The position numbers were made by a program, and so were the translations under genes. Below, one piece after another: positions 43,002-50,757 of a stretch of 64,000 bases of DNA; the stretch's first letter is position 1, and each line of letters begins with the position of its first letter. The stretch is from Halobacteriales archaeon QS_4_69_225 (GTDB lineage Archaea > Halobacteriota > Halobacteria > Halobacteriales > Haloarculaceae), in assembly GCA_003020965.1 (NCBI GenBank), contig PXRL01000026.1, positions 124,001 through 188,000 of the forward strand, in the 5' to 3' direction. The notes below the pieces were generated by a model. That model saw only the letters and a list, made by a program, of their open reading frames with translations, did not search any database and was not told the DNA's origin.

Positions 43002-43676
43002 CTACTCGAAGGCCCGGAGCACGCCCTGGCCGTCGGTCGGGCCGATGTCGGGCAGCGCCGCGCGCTCGGGGTGCGGCATCAGCACCGCGACGGTGTCCGT
43101 CTCGCCGAGCACGCCGGCGACGTCGTCCGTCGAGCCGTTGGGGTTGGCCGCCGCCGTCACCTCGCCGTCGGCGTCGCAGTAGCGGAACAGCACCCGGTCC
43201 TCCTCGCGGAGCCGCCGGAGCCGGTCGTCGTCGATCTCGAAGCGGCCCTCGCCGTGGGCGATGGGGAGTTCGATGACCTCGCCGTCGTCGTAGGCGGCCG
43301 TCCAGGGGGTGTCGGCGTTCTCGACCCGCAGGTGGACGCGCTCGCACCGGAAGCGGGCGCTGCGGTTGGTGGTGAAGGCGCCGGGCGTCAGCCCGCTCTC
43401 GCAGCCGATCTGGGCGCCGTTGCAGACGCCGAGCACTGGTGTCCCGTCGGCGGCGGCCGCTCGTACCTCCTCCATCACCGGCGAGCGAGCTGCCATCGCG
43501 CCGGCCCGGAGGTAGTCGCCGTAGGAGAACCCGCCGGGGACGACGACGCCGGTCGTGTCCTCGGGCAGTCCCGCCTCGTGCCAGACGATCTCGGCGTCGA
43601 CGCCGAGGTGTTCGAGCGCACGCCGTGCGTCCCGGTCGCAGTTCGACCCGCCGAAGCGGATGACGGCGACGGTCAC
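43002..43676 (-). CDS. purQ: Phosphoribosylformylglycinamidine synthase, glutaminase subunit
   Basis: 224 residues from GTG 43676. PurQ releases ammonia from glutamine for PurL, step four of purine synthesis, in a complex with PurS and PurL. The nucleophile is Cys in VLGVCNGAQIG, with His and Glu in MPHPERA. VAVIRFGGSNCDRDA is the N-terminus. The Shine-Dalgarno GGAGGTG lies 6 nt before this GTG, which decides it over the track's ATG at 43691. The region from here to purS is a 62-bp tandem duplication that includes this start. Confidence 0.94.
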   Translation of the reverse strand: MTVAVIRFGGSNCDRDARRALEHLGVDAEIVWHEAGLPEDTTGVVVPGGFSYGDYLRAGAMAARSPVMEEVRAAAADGTPVLGVCNGAQIGCESGLTPGAFTTNRSARFRCERVHLRVENADTPWTAAYDDGEVIELPIAHGEGRFEIDDDRLRRLREEDRVLFRYCDADGEVTAAANPNGSTDDVAGVLGETDTVAVLMPHPERAALPDIGPTDGQGVLRAFE

Positions 43677-43738
43677 AGCAGCCACCTCCATCGAGTGTGG
43701 CTGCCGGGCGTCGGTGTCATCGTGACGGCGACGGTCAC
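43673..43738 (-). CDS. 21-codon leader ORF 2 upstream of purQ
   Basis: GTG 43738 preceded by GGAGGTG opens VTVAVTMTPTPGSHTRWRWLL and its TGA overlaps the purQ GTG as GTGA. It is a direct product of the tandem duplication: the old purQ start now leads into a short frame. Whether it is translated is untested; the overlap would allow re-initiation or coupling into purQ. Confidence 0.4.
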   Translation of the reverse strand: MTVAVTMTPTPGSHTRWRWLL

Positions 43739-43800
43739 AGTAGCCACCTCCGTCGAGTGTGGCTGCCGGGCGTCGGCGTCATCGTGATGGCGACGGCCAT
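43735..43800 (-). CDS. 21-codon leader ORF 1 between purS and leader 2
   Basis: ATG 43800 shares one base with the purS TAA (TAATG) and encodes MAVAITMTPTPGSHTRRRWLL; its TGA overlaps the GTG of leader ORF 2 as GTGA. Sequence is near-identical to leader 2. Together they form an unbroken stop-start chain from purS to purQ. Confidence 0.4.
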   Translation of the reverse strand: MAVAITMTPTPGSHTRRRWLL

Positions 43801-44051
43801 TACGCCTCGACGACCTCGACGTCGTAGTCGTGGATGGTCGGGTTCGCCAGCAGGCGCTCGGCCATCTCGGTCGCGCGGGTCTCCGCGGCGGCGGCGTCGT
43901 CGGCCTCGAGGTCGACTTCGAAGCGATCCGCCGACCGGAGACCCTCGATCTCGAAGCCCAGCCGTTCGAGCGCCCGTCGCGTGGTCTCGGCCTCGGGGTC
44001 GAGAACGCCCCGCTTGAGCCGGACCGTGACGGTCGCGGTGTAGGCGGTCAT
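43800..44051 (-). CDS. purS: Phosphoribosylformylglycinamidine synthase subunit PurS
   Basis: 83 residues from ATG 44051. Small alpha/beta protein with ATVTVRLKRGVLDPEAETTRRALERLG, the PurS signature, and a C-terminal ANPTIHDYDVEVVEA. PurS bridges PurQ and PurL in the ammonia-channelling complex. It is the upstream partner of purQ on the same strand, with the duplicated start region between them. The nine extra codons in the track precede the family's normal start. Confidence 0.93.
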   Translation of the reverse strand: MTAYTATVTVRLKRGVLDPEAETTRRALERLGFEIEGLRSADRFEVDLEADDAAAAETRATEMAERLLANPTIHDYDVEVVEA

Positions 44052-44142
44052 GTCCGCGAGAGCGGGGCCGCGAGGCAAAACGGTTGTGTCTCGCCGGGAG
44101 TGTCCACGTTCATGTATCGGAAGACGGCTCCGGCCGTGGACC

Positions 44143-44295
44143 TTACTCGTACTGGGAATCGATGACCTCGTTGACCTCCGCCGACCAGTCCTCGTCGGCG
44201 GCGTCCCTGACGTGCTCCGCCCACCGCCTGACGAACTCGCGTCTCTGTGCGACGTTAGCCCGTTGTTGGTCCCTAAGTTCCTCTAAGTTCGGCAT
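44143..44295 (-). CDS. 50-residue helical protein, partner of the interrupted nucleotidyltransferase
   Basis: From ATG 44295: MPNLEELRDQQRANVAQRRE then FVRRWAEHVRDAADEDWSAEVNEVIDSQYE, an amphipathic, charge-rich helix pair. Its start lies inside the 3' fragment of the nucleotidyltransferase gene (overlap of 23 nt), so the two were one transcription and translation unit before the TnpB element landed upstream. Antitoxin/toxin partner roles are conceivable but unproven. It probably now lacks its original promoter. Confidence 0.65.
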   Translation of the reverse strand: MPNLEELRDQQRANVAQRREFVRRWAEHVRDAADEDWSAEVNEVIDSQYE

Positions 44296-44375
44296 ATCGG
44301 TCCGATACCTCCAGTTCCTCGACGTACGTTTCGAGCGTATCGGTATCAAGCTGTTCCCGAAAAACCGTATAGAGG
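44273..44375 (-). pseudogene. 3' fragment of the nucleotidyltransferase gene split by the TnpB element
   Basis: Immediately after the element's right end the minus strand reads LYTVFREQLDTDTLETYVEELEVSDRYAELRGT and stops at 44273-44275. Joined to the 5' fragment at 45811, with the element removed, the frame is restored across GAG GAC TCA CAC CTC TAT. The fragment has no start codon of its own. Confidence 0.75.
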
Positions 44376-45668
44376 TCAGCTACCAACGGCTGAAGCCGTT
44401 GGCTTGTCGGTGGACTCCCGTTCTGCCGACACATACTGGTCGGACGCCACTTCAGTAGCGTTCACGGTCATCACCCCCGACTTTAGGGCATACTGACAGA
44501 ACGCCCCTCCAGCGGGGGACTTCTGCCCTCGCTGGAGTTTTAGTGTAAGTTTCCGAGCAATATTCTTCGCGGCGTTGTAGTCGGCGTTTGCCGTGTACAA
44601 ACAGTCCAGACACTCGAAGTGTTGCCCGTCGCGGTTTTCATCAAGGGTCGTGCCGCACTTCGAGCATTGCTGGCTCGTGTAGGATGGGTCGACCGTTTCC
44701 ACAACGATGCCAGCCAGTTCCGCTTTGTGTTTCGTCTGCTGTTGGAGTTCGCGGAACGCCCACTGCTGGAATTTCTTGCCGTCGCTGATACGGTCACGAA
44801 TCTGCTCCAAGTTCTCGAACGCGATATGCGAACAGTTCTGTCGGTGGGCTTCTTCGACAAGTGCCTTCGAGCATCGGTGCAGATAGTCCTCACTCCAGTG
44901 TCCGAACCTGTCACCGATACGGTGGTAGGTCAGATGGGCGCTTCGCGTCCCCGTCTGTTGGAGGCTGGCACGCCGCTTCTCGAACTCGCGGCGTCTGTGG
45001 TTGAGGAAGTCAGCATTGCCGACGAATCTGCCCGTTGAGGTCACGGCGATATGGTCGTCAACGTTGCAGTCCACGCCAAGCACTCTCGAATGCTCGGCTT
45101 TCTCAGGATGGGCAACGTCGAGTTCCCGTTCCATTGCCGCGTGGAGGTAGAACTCGTCAGTTTCGCTATCGTAGTGAACGGTGCTGGTTGAGAAGGAGTA
45201 GTCGTCGTTCAGTAGGTAGTCGCCGTGTGGCGTGCCGTCCGGGCTGTCGGGCAGGTCGTAGTCGCATTCGACTCTGCCGTTGATTGTGGCGAGACTCACC
45301 TTGTCCCGGTAGTAGGTAGCGGCTCGCTTGTCGTAGACGATACTAAATGTGTCGTACTCGGGCTTGCTGGTGTTCTCGCCGTCAGCAAGCCGATCAACAC
45401 AGTTCCCAATATCATCGGTAGCACGTTTGATGGCTTTCTGGACGAGGTTCGCGTGCAGGCCGTTCGTCTCGTGGCGGAGTTCGTTGTAAATGGCGGCTTC
45501 GGCTTCGCTCTTGCTGGTCACGCAGTCCTCATTGGGATAACGCCATGCCCAGTCTGCTGTGCGATTCGCGCAATACTGGAACAGGTCATTGGTGGCGTGG
45601 AGGTCACTTTTGCGGTCGTCAGGCACGTTGAGTCGCACCCGAACCGTGCGGGTTACGTCCCACGCCAT
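44376..45668 (-). CDS. tnpB: TnpB RNA-guided endonuclease (IS200/IS605 family)
   Basis: 430 residues from ATG 45668. The RuvC-like acidic residues are all present: Asp in VLGVDCNVDDHIAV, Glu in IAFENLEQIRDRI and Asp in TANADYNAAKNIA. The zinc ribbon CSKCGTTLDEN...CLDC lies between the last two. It should cut DNA next to a target motif (here probably TCAC) under guidance of an RNA from the element's right end, helping retain the element. The frame is open, so it looks functional. No TnpA is encoded, so movement would need one in trans. TTAATAAAG upstream is its likely TATA box. Confidence 0.92.
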   Translation of the reverse strand: MAWDVTRTVRVRLNVPDDRKSDLHATNDLFQYCANRTADWAWRYPNEDCVTSKSEAEAAIYNELRHETNGLHANLVQKAIKRATDDIGNCVDRLADGENTSKPEYDTFSIVYDKRAATYYRDKVSLATINGRVECDYDLPDSPDGTPHGDYLLNDDYSFSTSTVHYDSETDEFYLHAAMERELDVAHPEKAEHSRVLGVDCNVDDHIAVTSTGRFVGNADFLNHRRREFEKRRASLQQTGTRSAHLTYHRIGDRFGHWSEDYLHRCSKALVEEAHRQNCSHIAFENLEQIRDRISDGKKFQQWAFRELQQQTKHKAELAGIVVETVDPSYTSQQCSKCGTTLDENRDGQHFECLDCLYTANADYNAAKNIARKLTLKLQRGQKSPAGGAFCQYALKSGVMTVNATEVASDQYVSAERESTDKPTASAVGS

Positions 45669-45810
45669 GTAAATCACAGTAACGGCTACTCTTTATTAAT
45701 AGCTTTGATTGCATCGGGGAGTCGGCAATGCAGGTATTGGTGGTTTATGACATAGAGTTCGCGCGCTTCCTCCCACGGCTAAAGCCGTGGGCTTCCGCGC
45801 TGTTACCACT
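44376..45810 (-). mobile_element. Complete IS200/IS605-type TnpB element (1435 bp, no TnpA)
   Basis: Left end on the minus strand: AGTGGTAACAG follows target TCAC (forward GTGA at 45811-45814), then hairpin CCCACGGC-TTTA-GCCGTGGG at 45772-45791 and GGAGGAAGCGC. Right end: hairpin CCAACGGC-TTCA-GCCGTTGG (44383-44402), ending GTAGCTGA at 44376. The right-end hairpin lies inside the last codons of tnpB, where the guide RNA of such elements overlaps the gene's 3' end. There is no target duplication, as expected for this family. It is inserted in a nucleotidyltransferase gene. Confidence 0.88.
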
Positions 45811-46162
45811 GTGAGTCCTCGAAGTCCTTCTCGGTTCCCAGGAAGAGCTTGTACGCGATCTGCTGTTCGAGCGGACCGACGTTGACCTCGTGGCCGTCGA
45901 TTCGGGCCAGCGCGGTCGCTCCCCAGTACCCTTCATCCCGGAGCCTGGAAGCGAGGTCCCGGGCTCCTTCGGAGGACAGCGGTTCGATGATGGTGTCGAT
46001 GTCCTCGGTCGACCGCGAGCGCCCGGTCAGTATCGCGACGTATCCGCTCACGACGACGTACCCTACACCGAGGTCGTCCAGTATCGATGTCACGTCGATG
46101 ACGAACTCGTCGAGCAGGGAGAACTCCTTGTCCAGGTGGAGGACCCCATCGTCGAGGCGCAT
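45803..46162 (-). pseudogene. 5' part of a nucleotidyltransferase-like (DUF6036-type) gene, truncated by the TnpB element
   Basis: From ATG 46162: an N-terminal helix, then GYVVVSGYVAILTGRSRSTEDIDTII, the SG...R.T.DID motif of an antitoxin-type nucleotidyltransferase, then LEQQIAYKLFLGTEKDFED. The frame runs eight bases into the element and stops at a TAA (SQW end). The missing C-terminus is the 44273-44375 fragment. It is likely an antitoxin or nucleotidyl-transfer partner of the 50-residue protein downstream. A good TATA box (TTTATATG) lies 28 nt upstream, so the truncated message is still made. Confidence 0.78.
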
Positions 46163-46185
46163 CGAACCCGAATCGGTCGTCCTCA

Positions 46186-46193
46186 CATATAAA
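46186..46193 (-). promoter_or_regulatory. TATA box for the interrupted nucleotidyltransferase gene
   Basis: TTTATATG on the minus strand, centred about 28 nt before ATG 46162. This gives a leaderless or near-leaderless transcript. Confidence 0.65.
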
Positions 46194-46247
46194 CTGCCGC
46201 ACAAGTGGAATGTCGCTCTTTTGCCAACCGGCCTCGCACGAGGAGAT

Positions 46248-46664
46248 ATGACGGACGACGCCCGCATCCGGAGGAACCGCCCGTGAGTCGCGACTACACG
46301 AGATAACTGTCGTCGGCGACGACGACACGGGGCTCATCGCGCGGGTGACGACGCTGTTGTTCGAGCGGGACGTCAACATCGAGGACCTCGGCTAGGGACC
46401 GATCATCGCCCAGCGGGCGTTCGACGCGCCGCCGGGCGCCGACGTCGACCGGTTGCAGCGCCGCGGCCAGCCGCTGGAGGCCGAGGCGCTGTTGGAGGCC
46501 GTCCGGCTCCACCTCGACGACGCCGTCTCCGCTTACCGCGGACGGACGGACCTGCGCGACGGAATCGACGCTGACGACTACCGCCTCGGACTACCGCCCG
46601 ACCTCGACGAGCGGCTGCCGGACCGCCCCATCGACGGCCTCGGGAGGCCGTCTCCGACGACTGA
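46248..46664 (+). pseudogene. purU: purU (formyltetrahydrofolate deformylase) with large internal deletion
   Basis: The remains read, in order: a start MTDDARIRR, then in a shifted frame EITVVGDDDTGLIARVTTLL and FERDVNIEDLG (an ACT domain), a TAG, and in the same frame GPIIAQRAFDAPPGADVDRL then GQPLEAEALLEAVRLHLDDA to PDRPIDGLG, the C-terminus of PurU. About 170-190 residues of the catalytic domain are missing. A further lost G after GGCCTCGG shifts the frame before the expected EAVSDD-TGA at 46662. At least three lesions show it is long dead. Confidence 0.78.
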
Positions 46665-46677
46665 ACGCGTCCGACAG

Positions 46678-46699
46678 CTTTATTTTAGGTCGGCCTAAA
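46678..46699. promoter_or_regulatory. TATA box with overlapping palindrome TTTAGGTCGGCCTAAA (metalloregulator-like operator)
   Basis: TTTATTTTA at 46678-46687 runs into TTTAGG-TCGG-CCTAAA (46684-46699), a 6-bp dyad. TTAGGnnnnCCTAA resembles operators of DtxR/IdeR/SirR-type iron or manganese regulators. No gene follows in either direction within an appropriate distance: rightward is unannotatable sequence, leftward the purU pseudogene. It therefore looks like the promoter of a lost gene. Confidence 0.5.
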
Positions 46700-47248
46700 T
46701 AGTGGAGCGTGGGACCGGGCCGACCGGCGCGAGCGACCCGCGGTCCCACGCCCGACCCCGGAACCGTGGGCATCACCGCCGGGGCGCGGGACCCCCCCGT
46801 CGACTCCGTATCCGTCCCCCCTTTTCCATCCCCCCTTCCCGGGCAGGGGCGCGTCACAGTCCCGCCAGCCACAGCGCAGCCACCGTACGTCCCCGGTCGT
46901 CGAGGCCGGCATTGTTGGACGAGTGCCAGCCGAACCGGAGAACGGGTGGGATTACGGGACCGGTCGCTGCGGTCGCACGTCTCGCTGTGCTTCTCGGCTT
47001 CCCTTCGATCGGCCTACGGTGCCTGTTTCGGAAGACTCCCGTCGGTCATCTTCCGGCGTTCGACTCACCGTCGCCGGGCTTTCCGCAGCGACCGGGGACT
47101 TTCCGCACCCGATCGACGACGGTGGTCGTAACGGAATCCGTCTGGACACTACCTCGGAGCCACCGGGTCGGGGTCAGCCCGGCCGAATCCTTCCCGAGGA
47201 AAAGCGGTGCCGGCCTCTCCGTAGCCGGCACCCGGGCTCGCCGCCTCG
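46700..47248. other. Gene-free stretch downstream of the orphan operator
   Basis: About 550 bp with open frames on both strands but no protein-like pattern, no membrane or motif signature, and base composition less codon-biased than nearby genes. It is bounded by the orphan operator and the second inverted-repeat element. It is best read as decayed sequence. Confidence 0.5.
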
Positions 47249-47355
47249 TACTGCCGGCTGTAAGTACCTGAATCGGTTCGGGGCATTCGACGGTAGCCGT
47301 CCGATGGACGCCGTGTTGCGGTACCGGGGCTCGAAACAGTAGGGCCGGCAGTATC
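47249..47355. repeat. Inverted-repeat element, copy 2
   Basis: TACTGCCGGCTGTAA at 47249 and GCCGGCAGTAT at 47344-47354 form imperfect terminal repeats around a ~107-bp element. Against copy 1 (15889) it shares CTGCCGGCTGTAA, TACCTGAA and CGGT on the left and CTCGAAA and CCGGCAG on the right, while the middle has drifted. The right end reaches the stop codon of the lactate permease gene (TGATACTGCCGGC on the minus strand). Confidence 0.65.
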
Positions 47356-49087
47356 AGAAGAGCCCCGGGAAGAACACGTAACAGAACAGCATCGTCAGCG
47401 CGCCGACGGCGGTACTGTAGTACAGCAGGACGATGAAGTTCAGCCGCATCACGCGGCCCTCCGAGCCGACGAGGCCGACGGTCGCCAGGGCGGCCACGAG
47501 GTTGTGGATGGCGACCAGGTTCCCGATGGCGCCGCCGACGGCTTGCGCCCCAACGACGAGCTGTCGGGGGGCGCCGACCCGTCCTGCCGCCTCGAACTGG
47601 AAGCCGCTGAAGGTGATGTTCGAGACGGTGTTCGACCCGGCCATCGCCGCCCCGAGCGCCCCGATGAGCGCCGCGACCGCCGGATACGCCGGGCCGAGGG
47701 TGTCGGCTGTCGCGCGCGCGAGCACGACGATCATTCCCTCGGGTTCGACGCCCGGCGGGTTGCCGGACTGGAGCATCACCTGTACCATCGCGATGACGAA
47801 TATCAGGGCGATGATCGGCGAAACCAGTTTCCGACCGGTCTCGGAGAGCGCGTCGCCGACCGCCTCGCCGGACATGCCGAAGACCGGGACCGCCACGAGG
47901 GCGCTGACGATCAGCCAGAATCCCGGGACGCTCACCCAGGCGATCGAGCCGCTGATGTCGGTGCCGAGAATCGTCTCCCAGGCCAGGACGATGCCGACGG
48001 TGACGTCGCCGATCTGCACGCCGAAATCGGGGTTCGAGATGGCGCTGCTGATCGGGTCGACCGCCCGCGTGACGACGAGCAGTACCACGAGGAGGACGTA
48101 CGGCGACCACGCCTTCAGCAGTGACATCTCCTCGTCGACGTCGATGGCGTCGTCCGTGTCGCCGGGCTCGATGGAGCCGACCCAGTGGTCGGGCCACTCC
48201 TCGCGGGGCGGGAAGTCCCACTCCGAGTCCGGCAGCAGGTAGCCCGCCCGGAGTACGGCGACGGTGACGGCACCGCCGACCATCGAGCCGATGAGCGACG
48301 GAAATTCGGCGGTGAGAAACCACGCCGAAACCCAGTAGGGGACGGCGAAGGCGACGCCGGCGAACAGACACAGCGGGGCCACCTCGTAGGCGTCGCTCAG
48401 GTCACTATCCTCGCCGCCGAAGAAGTGGACGGCCATCAGCACGGCGATGAACGGCATCACGAAGCCGACCAGCGCATGGTACGTGGCCGCCCAGGCCGCG
48501 ACCTGGTCGGCGAACCCGAGGACGGTGAAGCCGCCCTCGTTGATCTCCGCTTCGAACACCTGCAGCGGACTCCGGATGCCGATGATTATCGGCGTCCCGA
48601 CGGCACCGTACGTGACCGCGATGATGTGTCCGATGATCGCGACGACCACCGACGCCAGGGCCGGGAAGCCGAGCGCGAGCAACAACGGCGCGACGACGGC
48701 CGCCGGCGTTCCGAACCCGGCGGCACCCTCGATGAATGTCGCCAGGAAGAACGCGAGCAGTACGATCTGGACCCGGCGGTCGTCGGAGACCGCCGCGAAC
48801 CCCCTGTTGATGCGGTCGAACGCCCCCGCCTCCTGGAGTATGTACAGGACGAACAGGGCACCGAAGACGATCCAGAGTATCGTGATGGCCGTTATCGCAC
48901 CGTTTATCGAGGCCGCCGCGATCCAGTTCACCGGCATCCCCCACGCGAAGTACCCGACGAACACCGCCGTCAGCCACGCCAGCGGCATCGCCCGGGTCGC
49001 CGGCCAGAGGAGCCCGACGAGCAACACGCCCGCCACGAGCAGCGGCAGGGACGCCAGAAGGAGTTCGGGGCCGCTTACCATCGGCAC
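47354..49087 (-). CDS. lctP: L-lactate permease (LctP family)
   Basis: 577 residues with about 13-14 spans. Typical LctP blocks are TFIEGAAGFGTPAAVVAPLLLALGFP, VVAIIGHIIAVTYGAVGTPI and, near the end, GALGAAMAGSNTVSNITFSGFQ and GAIGNLVAIHNLVAALATVG. It imports lactate (or glycolate) with protons or sodium. ATG 49087 or 49081 could start it. The TGA lies in the terminal repeat of the inverted-repeat element. Upstream are a 315-bp regulatory gap and a one-span small protein on the same strand. Confidence 0.92.
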   Translation of the reverse strand: MPMVSGPELLLASLPLLVAGVLLVGLLWPATRAMPLAWLTAVFVGYFAWGMPVNWIAAASINGAITAITILWIVFGALFVLYILQEAGAFDRINRGFAAVSDDRRVQIVLLAFFLATFIEGAAGFGTPAAVVAPLLLALGFPALASVVVAIIGHIIAVTYGAVGTPIIIGIRSPLQVFEAEINEGGFTVLGFADQVAAWAATYHALVGFVMPFIAVLMAVHFFGGEDSDLSDAYEVAPLCLFAGVAFAVPYWVSAWFLTAEFPSLIGSMVGGAVTVAVLRAGYLLPDSEWDFPPREEWPDHWVGSIEPGDTDDAIDVDEEMSLLKAWSPYVLLVVLLVVTRAVDPISSAISNPDFGVQIGDVTVGIVLAWETILGTDISGSIAWVSVPGFWLIVSALVAVPVFGMSGEAVGDALSETGRKLVSPIIALIFVIAMVQVMLQSGNPPGVEPEGMIVVLARATADTLGPAYPAVAALIGALGAAMAGSNTVSNITFSGFQFEAAGRVGAPRQLVVGAQAVGGAIGNLVAIHNLVAALATVGLVGSEGRVMRLNFIVLLYYSTAVGALTMLFCYVFFPGLF

Positions 49088-49402
49088 TCGTTCCGACGGC
49101 CGTCGGTACGGGACCCGGCTCTCCGCTCGCCATCGCGGCCTCGCGGCCGCGGGTCGATGCTTTCTGCCGCCGCTGCCGACTCGAGCGTCGTTCGCACGGT
49201 CAGTGCTCTCGCCTCCGCCCCGTGGTCGTCAATGATAGACACACCAACCGCGTGGCCACTACTGACAGTAAAAATTATTGGAAACACCGGGGCCGAGACA
49301 GGGAATCAGCCGTCCCGCCCGACTCGTTCATGGGCACTCGCCCGCCGGGGCGGGGCTCGTCGTCTCCGGACTGTCGACGGCCTCGCTTTCGACCGGGAGG
49401 AG
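49088..49402. promoter_or_regulatory. Gap upstream of lctP with TATA-like patch and perfect 11-nt palindrome
   Basis: On the minus strand AATAATTTTTACTGTCAGTA joins a TATA-like patch (49271-49280) directly to TACTGTCAGTA, a perfect palindrome at 49260-49270. A start here would give lctP a leader of roughly 150 nt. The arrangement suggests a repressor site at the transcription start. No ORF in the gap is convincing. Confidence 0.5.
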
Positions 49403-49582
49403 TCAGGCGCCGGCGCCGCCGCGGTCGGTCCCCTCGTCGTCGGCGTCGGAATCGGTGTCGGCGTCGGCGTCGCGGATCCGGCCGAACGCCCACACGAACG
49501 CGGCCGGAACCACCAGGATCAGGAGGATGATCAGGACCGCGATCGCCATCGCCGGGTCGGAGATGGTCTGTAGCGGCAACAT
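49403..49582 (-). CDS. Small one-span membrane protein upstream of lctP
   Basis: 59 residues, below the ORF-track cutoff: MLPLQTISDPAMAIAVLIIL then a span to about residue 33 (LILVVPAAFVWAFG), a basic residue, and an acidic tail DADADTDSDADDEGTDRGG. Same strand as lctP, 315 bp upstream. The form matches small accessory subunits seen beside membrane transporters, so assembly or regulation of LctP is a reasonable guess. Codon use fits the genome. Confidence 0.65.
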   Translation of the reverse strand: MLPLQTISDPAMAIAVLIILLILVVPAAFVWAFGRIRDADADTDSDADDEGTDRGGAGA

Positions 49583-49629
49583 GGCTCAAGATTTCGCCGT
49601 CGACGGTGAAAAACGCTCGGGGTCGGCCG

Positions 49630-50649
49630 CTACAGGTCCCGGATGGCCTCGACGGCCTCGTCCAGCGCCGGCGCGTCGAACAGTTCCCGGCCGAGGTAGG
49701 CGTTGGCTCCCGCCGAGTACATGTCCCGGAGGGCGTCGACGACGGGCGCCGGCAGCGGCTCCGGTTCCGCCTCGCAGAGCCGCCGCCAGTCGGCGACGTC
49801 TCGCTCTTCGGCGGCGGCCTTCGCCGCCTCGACCGCCTCGACCCACTCCGGCTGGGTCCGGCGGTGGTACTGCCGGACGACCTCCTTCGAGAGCTGCTGG
49901 CCCTCGCGGGAGAAGCGGTTCTCGTCGAACGTCCCGACGACGTCCGCGACCCGCACCTCGCCGTCGACGTACAGACACTCGATCTTGCCGTCTTCGTGTT
50001 TCAGGCCGGCCTCGGCGGCCGTCTCGGTCACGAGGTCGTCGACCTCGCGGGCGACCGCCGCCAGCTCGTCGACGTCGGCCCGGCCGGCGATGCGGTCGGC
50101 CTCGTCGCGGTCGAGGTACCGGTCGGACTCCTCGAACTTCGTCGAGAACTCCACGACCGGCTCCGGGAGGTCGACGGGGTCGTCGGGCCACGTCTCGTGG
50201 TCGAGGCCGAACGTCTCGGGGTCGGCCCGCCGCCGCAGCGACGACCCGACCGGGACGGTGTTCCGGAAGACGATCTCCAGCGGGATCAGGTAGTTCTCGC
50301 CGGCGGCCTCGTGGAAGGCGTCGTAGTCGTACTCGCGGCCCTCGTGGGGGAGGTCGGGCACGCGGGTCAGCTCGATGGCCATCTCGCGGGGCGGCGAGCC
50401 GGCTGCCGGCAGCGGGACCACCGCGCCGCCGTCGACGACGCCCCGGTAGTGTGTCGGGACGCCGGCCGCCTCCAGCCGCTCGAAGTTGGCCGCCCCCATC
50501 GCGCACAGCGACGCCCCCTTGTTCGGAACCGCGTCCGGCATCGTCCCCCAGTCGAACACCGAGTAGTCGTCGGTGAAGACGAACGCCCCGCGCCCCAGCC
50601 CGTCGGCCGTCGCGGGCTCCTCGACGCGGAACCGCTTGACGCTGGTCAT
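49630..50649 (-). CDS. purC: Phosphoribosylaminoimidazole-succinocarboxamide (SAICAR) synthase
   Basis: 339 residues, the long haloarchaeal form. It joins aspartate to CAIR in purine synthesis. [39 protein letters not shown] and the catalytic-site [30 protein letters not shown] are in the expected order; [19 protein letters not shown] is the C-terminal substrate helix. Not linked in an operon with purS/purQ. The 50-kb track ORF on this strand is a shadow. Confidence 0.94.
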   Translation of the reverse strand: MTSVKRFRVEEPATADGLGRGAFVFTDDYSVFDWGTMPDAVPNKGASLCAMGAANFERLEAAGVPTHYRGVVDGGAVVPLPAAGSPPREMAIELTRVPDLPHEGREYDYDAFHEAAGENYLIPLEIVFRNTVPVGSSLRRRADPETFGLDHETWPDDPVDLPEPVVEFSTKFEESDRYLDRDEADRIAGRADVDELAAVAREVDDLVTETAAEAGLKHEDGKIECLYVDGEVRVADVVGTFDENRFSREGQQLSKEVVRQYHRRTQPEWVEAVEAAKAAAEERDVADWRRLCEAEPEPLPAPVVDALRDMYSAGANAYLGRELFDAPALDEAVEAIRDL

Positions 50650-50757
50650 CGCCCGAAGCGAGTCGGGCGACCGGCAAAGGCGTTTTCATCGCCCGCACCC
50701 GCCGGCGTCGAGGTCCGACGCCGACGGACGTCGGACGTCGATCCGGGCGACGGCCGT

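Larger units (their letters stand above)
43662..43800. repeat. 62-bp tandem duplication over the purQ start region (2.2 copies)
   Basis: Two complete 62-bp units begin at 43662 and 43724 and a partial third at 43786. Units one and two differ at only a few positions (CAGCAG/CAGTAG, CCATCG/CCGTCG, GGTGTC/GGCGTC). Each unit carries, on the minus strand, GGAGGTG followed by a start codon and CGTCGCCRTCA. The period is not a multiple of three, so the copies are out of frame with each other. Confidence 0.92.

Noticed and set aside
46702-47271. 189-residue ORF downstream of the orphan operator
   Set aside because: Low-information Arg/Pro/Ser composition and no domain or membrane pattern; other frames are equally open.
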